NCBI GenBank assembly: GCA_048213135.1
Contig: AFZH01020223.1
Location: 1 to 20,384, forward strand
Length of the DNA stretch: 20,384 nucleotides
Source: Reclinomonas americana ATCC 50394
Lineage: Eukaryota > Jakobida > Jakobea > Jakobida
Direction of reading: 5' to 3'
Below, one piece after another: positions 19,399 to 20,384 of this stretch; position 1 is the first letter of the stretch; each line of letters opens with the position of its first letter. Both the position numbers and the translations under genes were made by a program. The notes below the pieces were generated by a model, which had not been told where the DNA came from, did not search any database, and worked only from the letters and a program-made list of their open reading frames with translations.

Positions 19399-20258
19399 CC
19401 TTCCTTCTCTCTCTCTCTCGCACAATGAATGATGACGAATGGATAAAAATACACACAACTGTCGATGGATGTTGCGTGGCGCGGGCCTCTCGACACTCGG
19501 ACGCGACAACACCCCTCGCCTGCAACACCCCCTTGCCCCTTCTTCAAGCTGCAACATCACGGCCCAGCGGCATTTACTCTCCTCATCATCACTCTCTCGA
19601 CGCCCGACCAACATTGCTTCGCCACGCTGCTGAAGACGCGGCGAGAAGGAAACGGACAGAGCAACAACGAGATCAAAGAGGGGAACGACACCGACAGAGA
19701 GACCAGCGACACCACAAAAAAAAAAGCGGATTAGAACTCGGCAAGTGCAGGCACTCGCCAAATCCACTTTCCACAGCCACCATCACCACACAAACCACCA
19801 CACATTCAATTTCTACCACTGACAGACACACGCACACGCACACACACTCTCATACATGAATAGCCACCACCACAGTCACCGACACCATCCGACAAGCAGA
19901 ATAAAAAAGTGAGTCTCCTCAACTGCGTCACACACACACGCGCGCGCGTGCATGGGCATGGGCATGCGAATTCACACGACCTCCCTTCTCAATCTCGCTC
20001 TTTCCAGAGACTAGAGCAGAGCGAGAGAAAAGTGAAAAGGTCGCCTTCTGGTTGCATGCGCGCATACACACACACAGGCACACGAGGTGCAGACGTCGAG
20101 AGTACAGAGGAGAGAAGGGAAGAGCGCGCGCTATGAAGATGGAGCGGCAGCAGTGACAATGAAAAAACAGGAAGAAGAACAGGAGAGAAGTGCGCGGGCG
20201 GCCTGCCAGCACCACCGCCACCACCACGACCACTATACCACCACACACGAGCGACAGC
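19399..20258. other. Intergenic region with simple repeats, no gene seen
   Basis: 860 bp between the F-box gene's start and the stop of the right-edge gene. It holds a CT tract (19404-19421), a CA/CG-rich tract (about 19827-19850), alternating ACACAC/GCGCGC near 19930-19950, a short ACACACA tract near 20066-20075, and CCACCA-type triplets near 20211-20245. Frames that stay open (for example 19425-19859) are Thr/Arg/His-rich and compositional. The F-box gene promoter should lie within about the first 200 bp. No RNA gene was recognised. Confidence 0.6.
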
Positions 20259-20384
20259 TTACTGCGCCGTCAGAGCCTCGCCCTGAGTCACCTCAGCCGA
20301 CGGGGCCGTCTGGGCGTACTCAATGAGCTGCAGCGCCTCCTGCACCTTGGCCTGCAGGTCGGGCGGCGACTCGAGCAGCACCAG
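20259..20384 (-). CDS. C-terminal exon of a gene entering from the right edge (partial)
   Basis: Minus-strand reading from the window edge gives 41 codons and a TAA at 20261-20259: LVLLESPPDLQAKVQEALQL, then IEYAQTAPSAEVTQGEAL and TAQ. It reads as an amphipathic helix followed by a short polar tail, with no internal stop and codon use like the neighbouring exons. The family cannot be told from this fragment. It is not an isolated small gene because the frame is open at the edge without a start codon. Confidence 0.6.
   Translation of the reverse strand: MVLLESPPDLQAKVQEALQLIEYAQTAPSAEVTQGEALTAQ

Noticed and set aside
19425-19859. 144-aa plus-strand ORF upstream of the F-box gene
   Set aside because: It is Thr/His/Arg-rich, ends in a CA repeat, and has no domain or splice support.

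Overview
This window looks like nuclear DNA from a GC-rich, gene-dense, intron-rich unicellular eukaryote. Reasons: every recognisable protein is broken by GT..AG introns, mostly 55-75 nt with CAG acceptors; there is no operon, Shine-Dalgarno or prokaryotic signal; and the families include F-box/WD40, CAP-Gly and AT-hook/WD40 proteins plus an NCS1 nucleobase permease, a family found in fungi, plants, algae and protists but not known from animals. I cannot name the lineage. All gene models were built by hand: I joined exons so that reading frame, splice phase and protein family pattern agree. Each complete model closes exactly in frame, which is the main evidence for it.

Layout, left to right. 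1-190: microsatellites, (CGTA)n then a long pure (CT)n. 207-356 (-): first exon of a membrane protein that runs off the left edge. 498-3604 (-): 10-exon, 647-aa CAP-Gly protein. 3920-8747 (+): 20-exon, 980-aa protein with three AT-hooks on tandemly duplicated exons and a C-terminal WD40-like region, resembling a TFIIIC WD40 subunit in architecture. 8804-9875 (+): 5-exon, 237-aa protein of unknown function. 9928-10755 and 10874-11848 (-): two tandem universal stress protein paralogues with intact ATP-binding motifs and organelle-targeting-like N-termini. 11954-13024 (-): 5-exon, 276-aa helical protein of unknown function. 13283-17323 (+): 10-exon, 560-aa NCS1 nucleobase/allantoin-type permease. 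17320-19398 (-): 8-exon, 542-aa F-box/WD40 protein whose stop codon overlaps that of the permease. 19399-20258: intergenic, simple repeats only. 20259-20384 (-): C-terminal exon of a gene that enters from the right.

Spacing is very tight: 56 bp between two co-oriented genes, 52 bp between convergent stops, and one 4-bp stop-codon overlap. Two head-to-head pairs (3605-3919 and 13025-13282) probably share promoters. The genes do not form one pathway. The main novelties are genomic: a tandemly duplicated AT-hook exon/intron module, a two-copy frame-preserving coding-like repeat inside a permease intron, a possible 5-nt micro-exon, recurrent unusual 5' splice sites (GTTGCG, GTTCGT, GTTTCG), possible GC-AG introns, and purine/G-rich tracts directly after the donor of every long intron on the sense strand.
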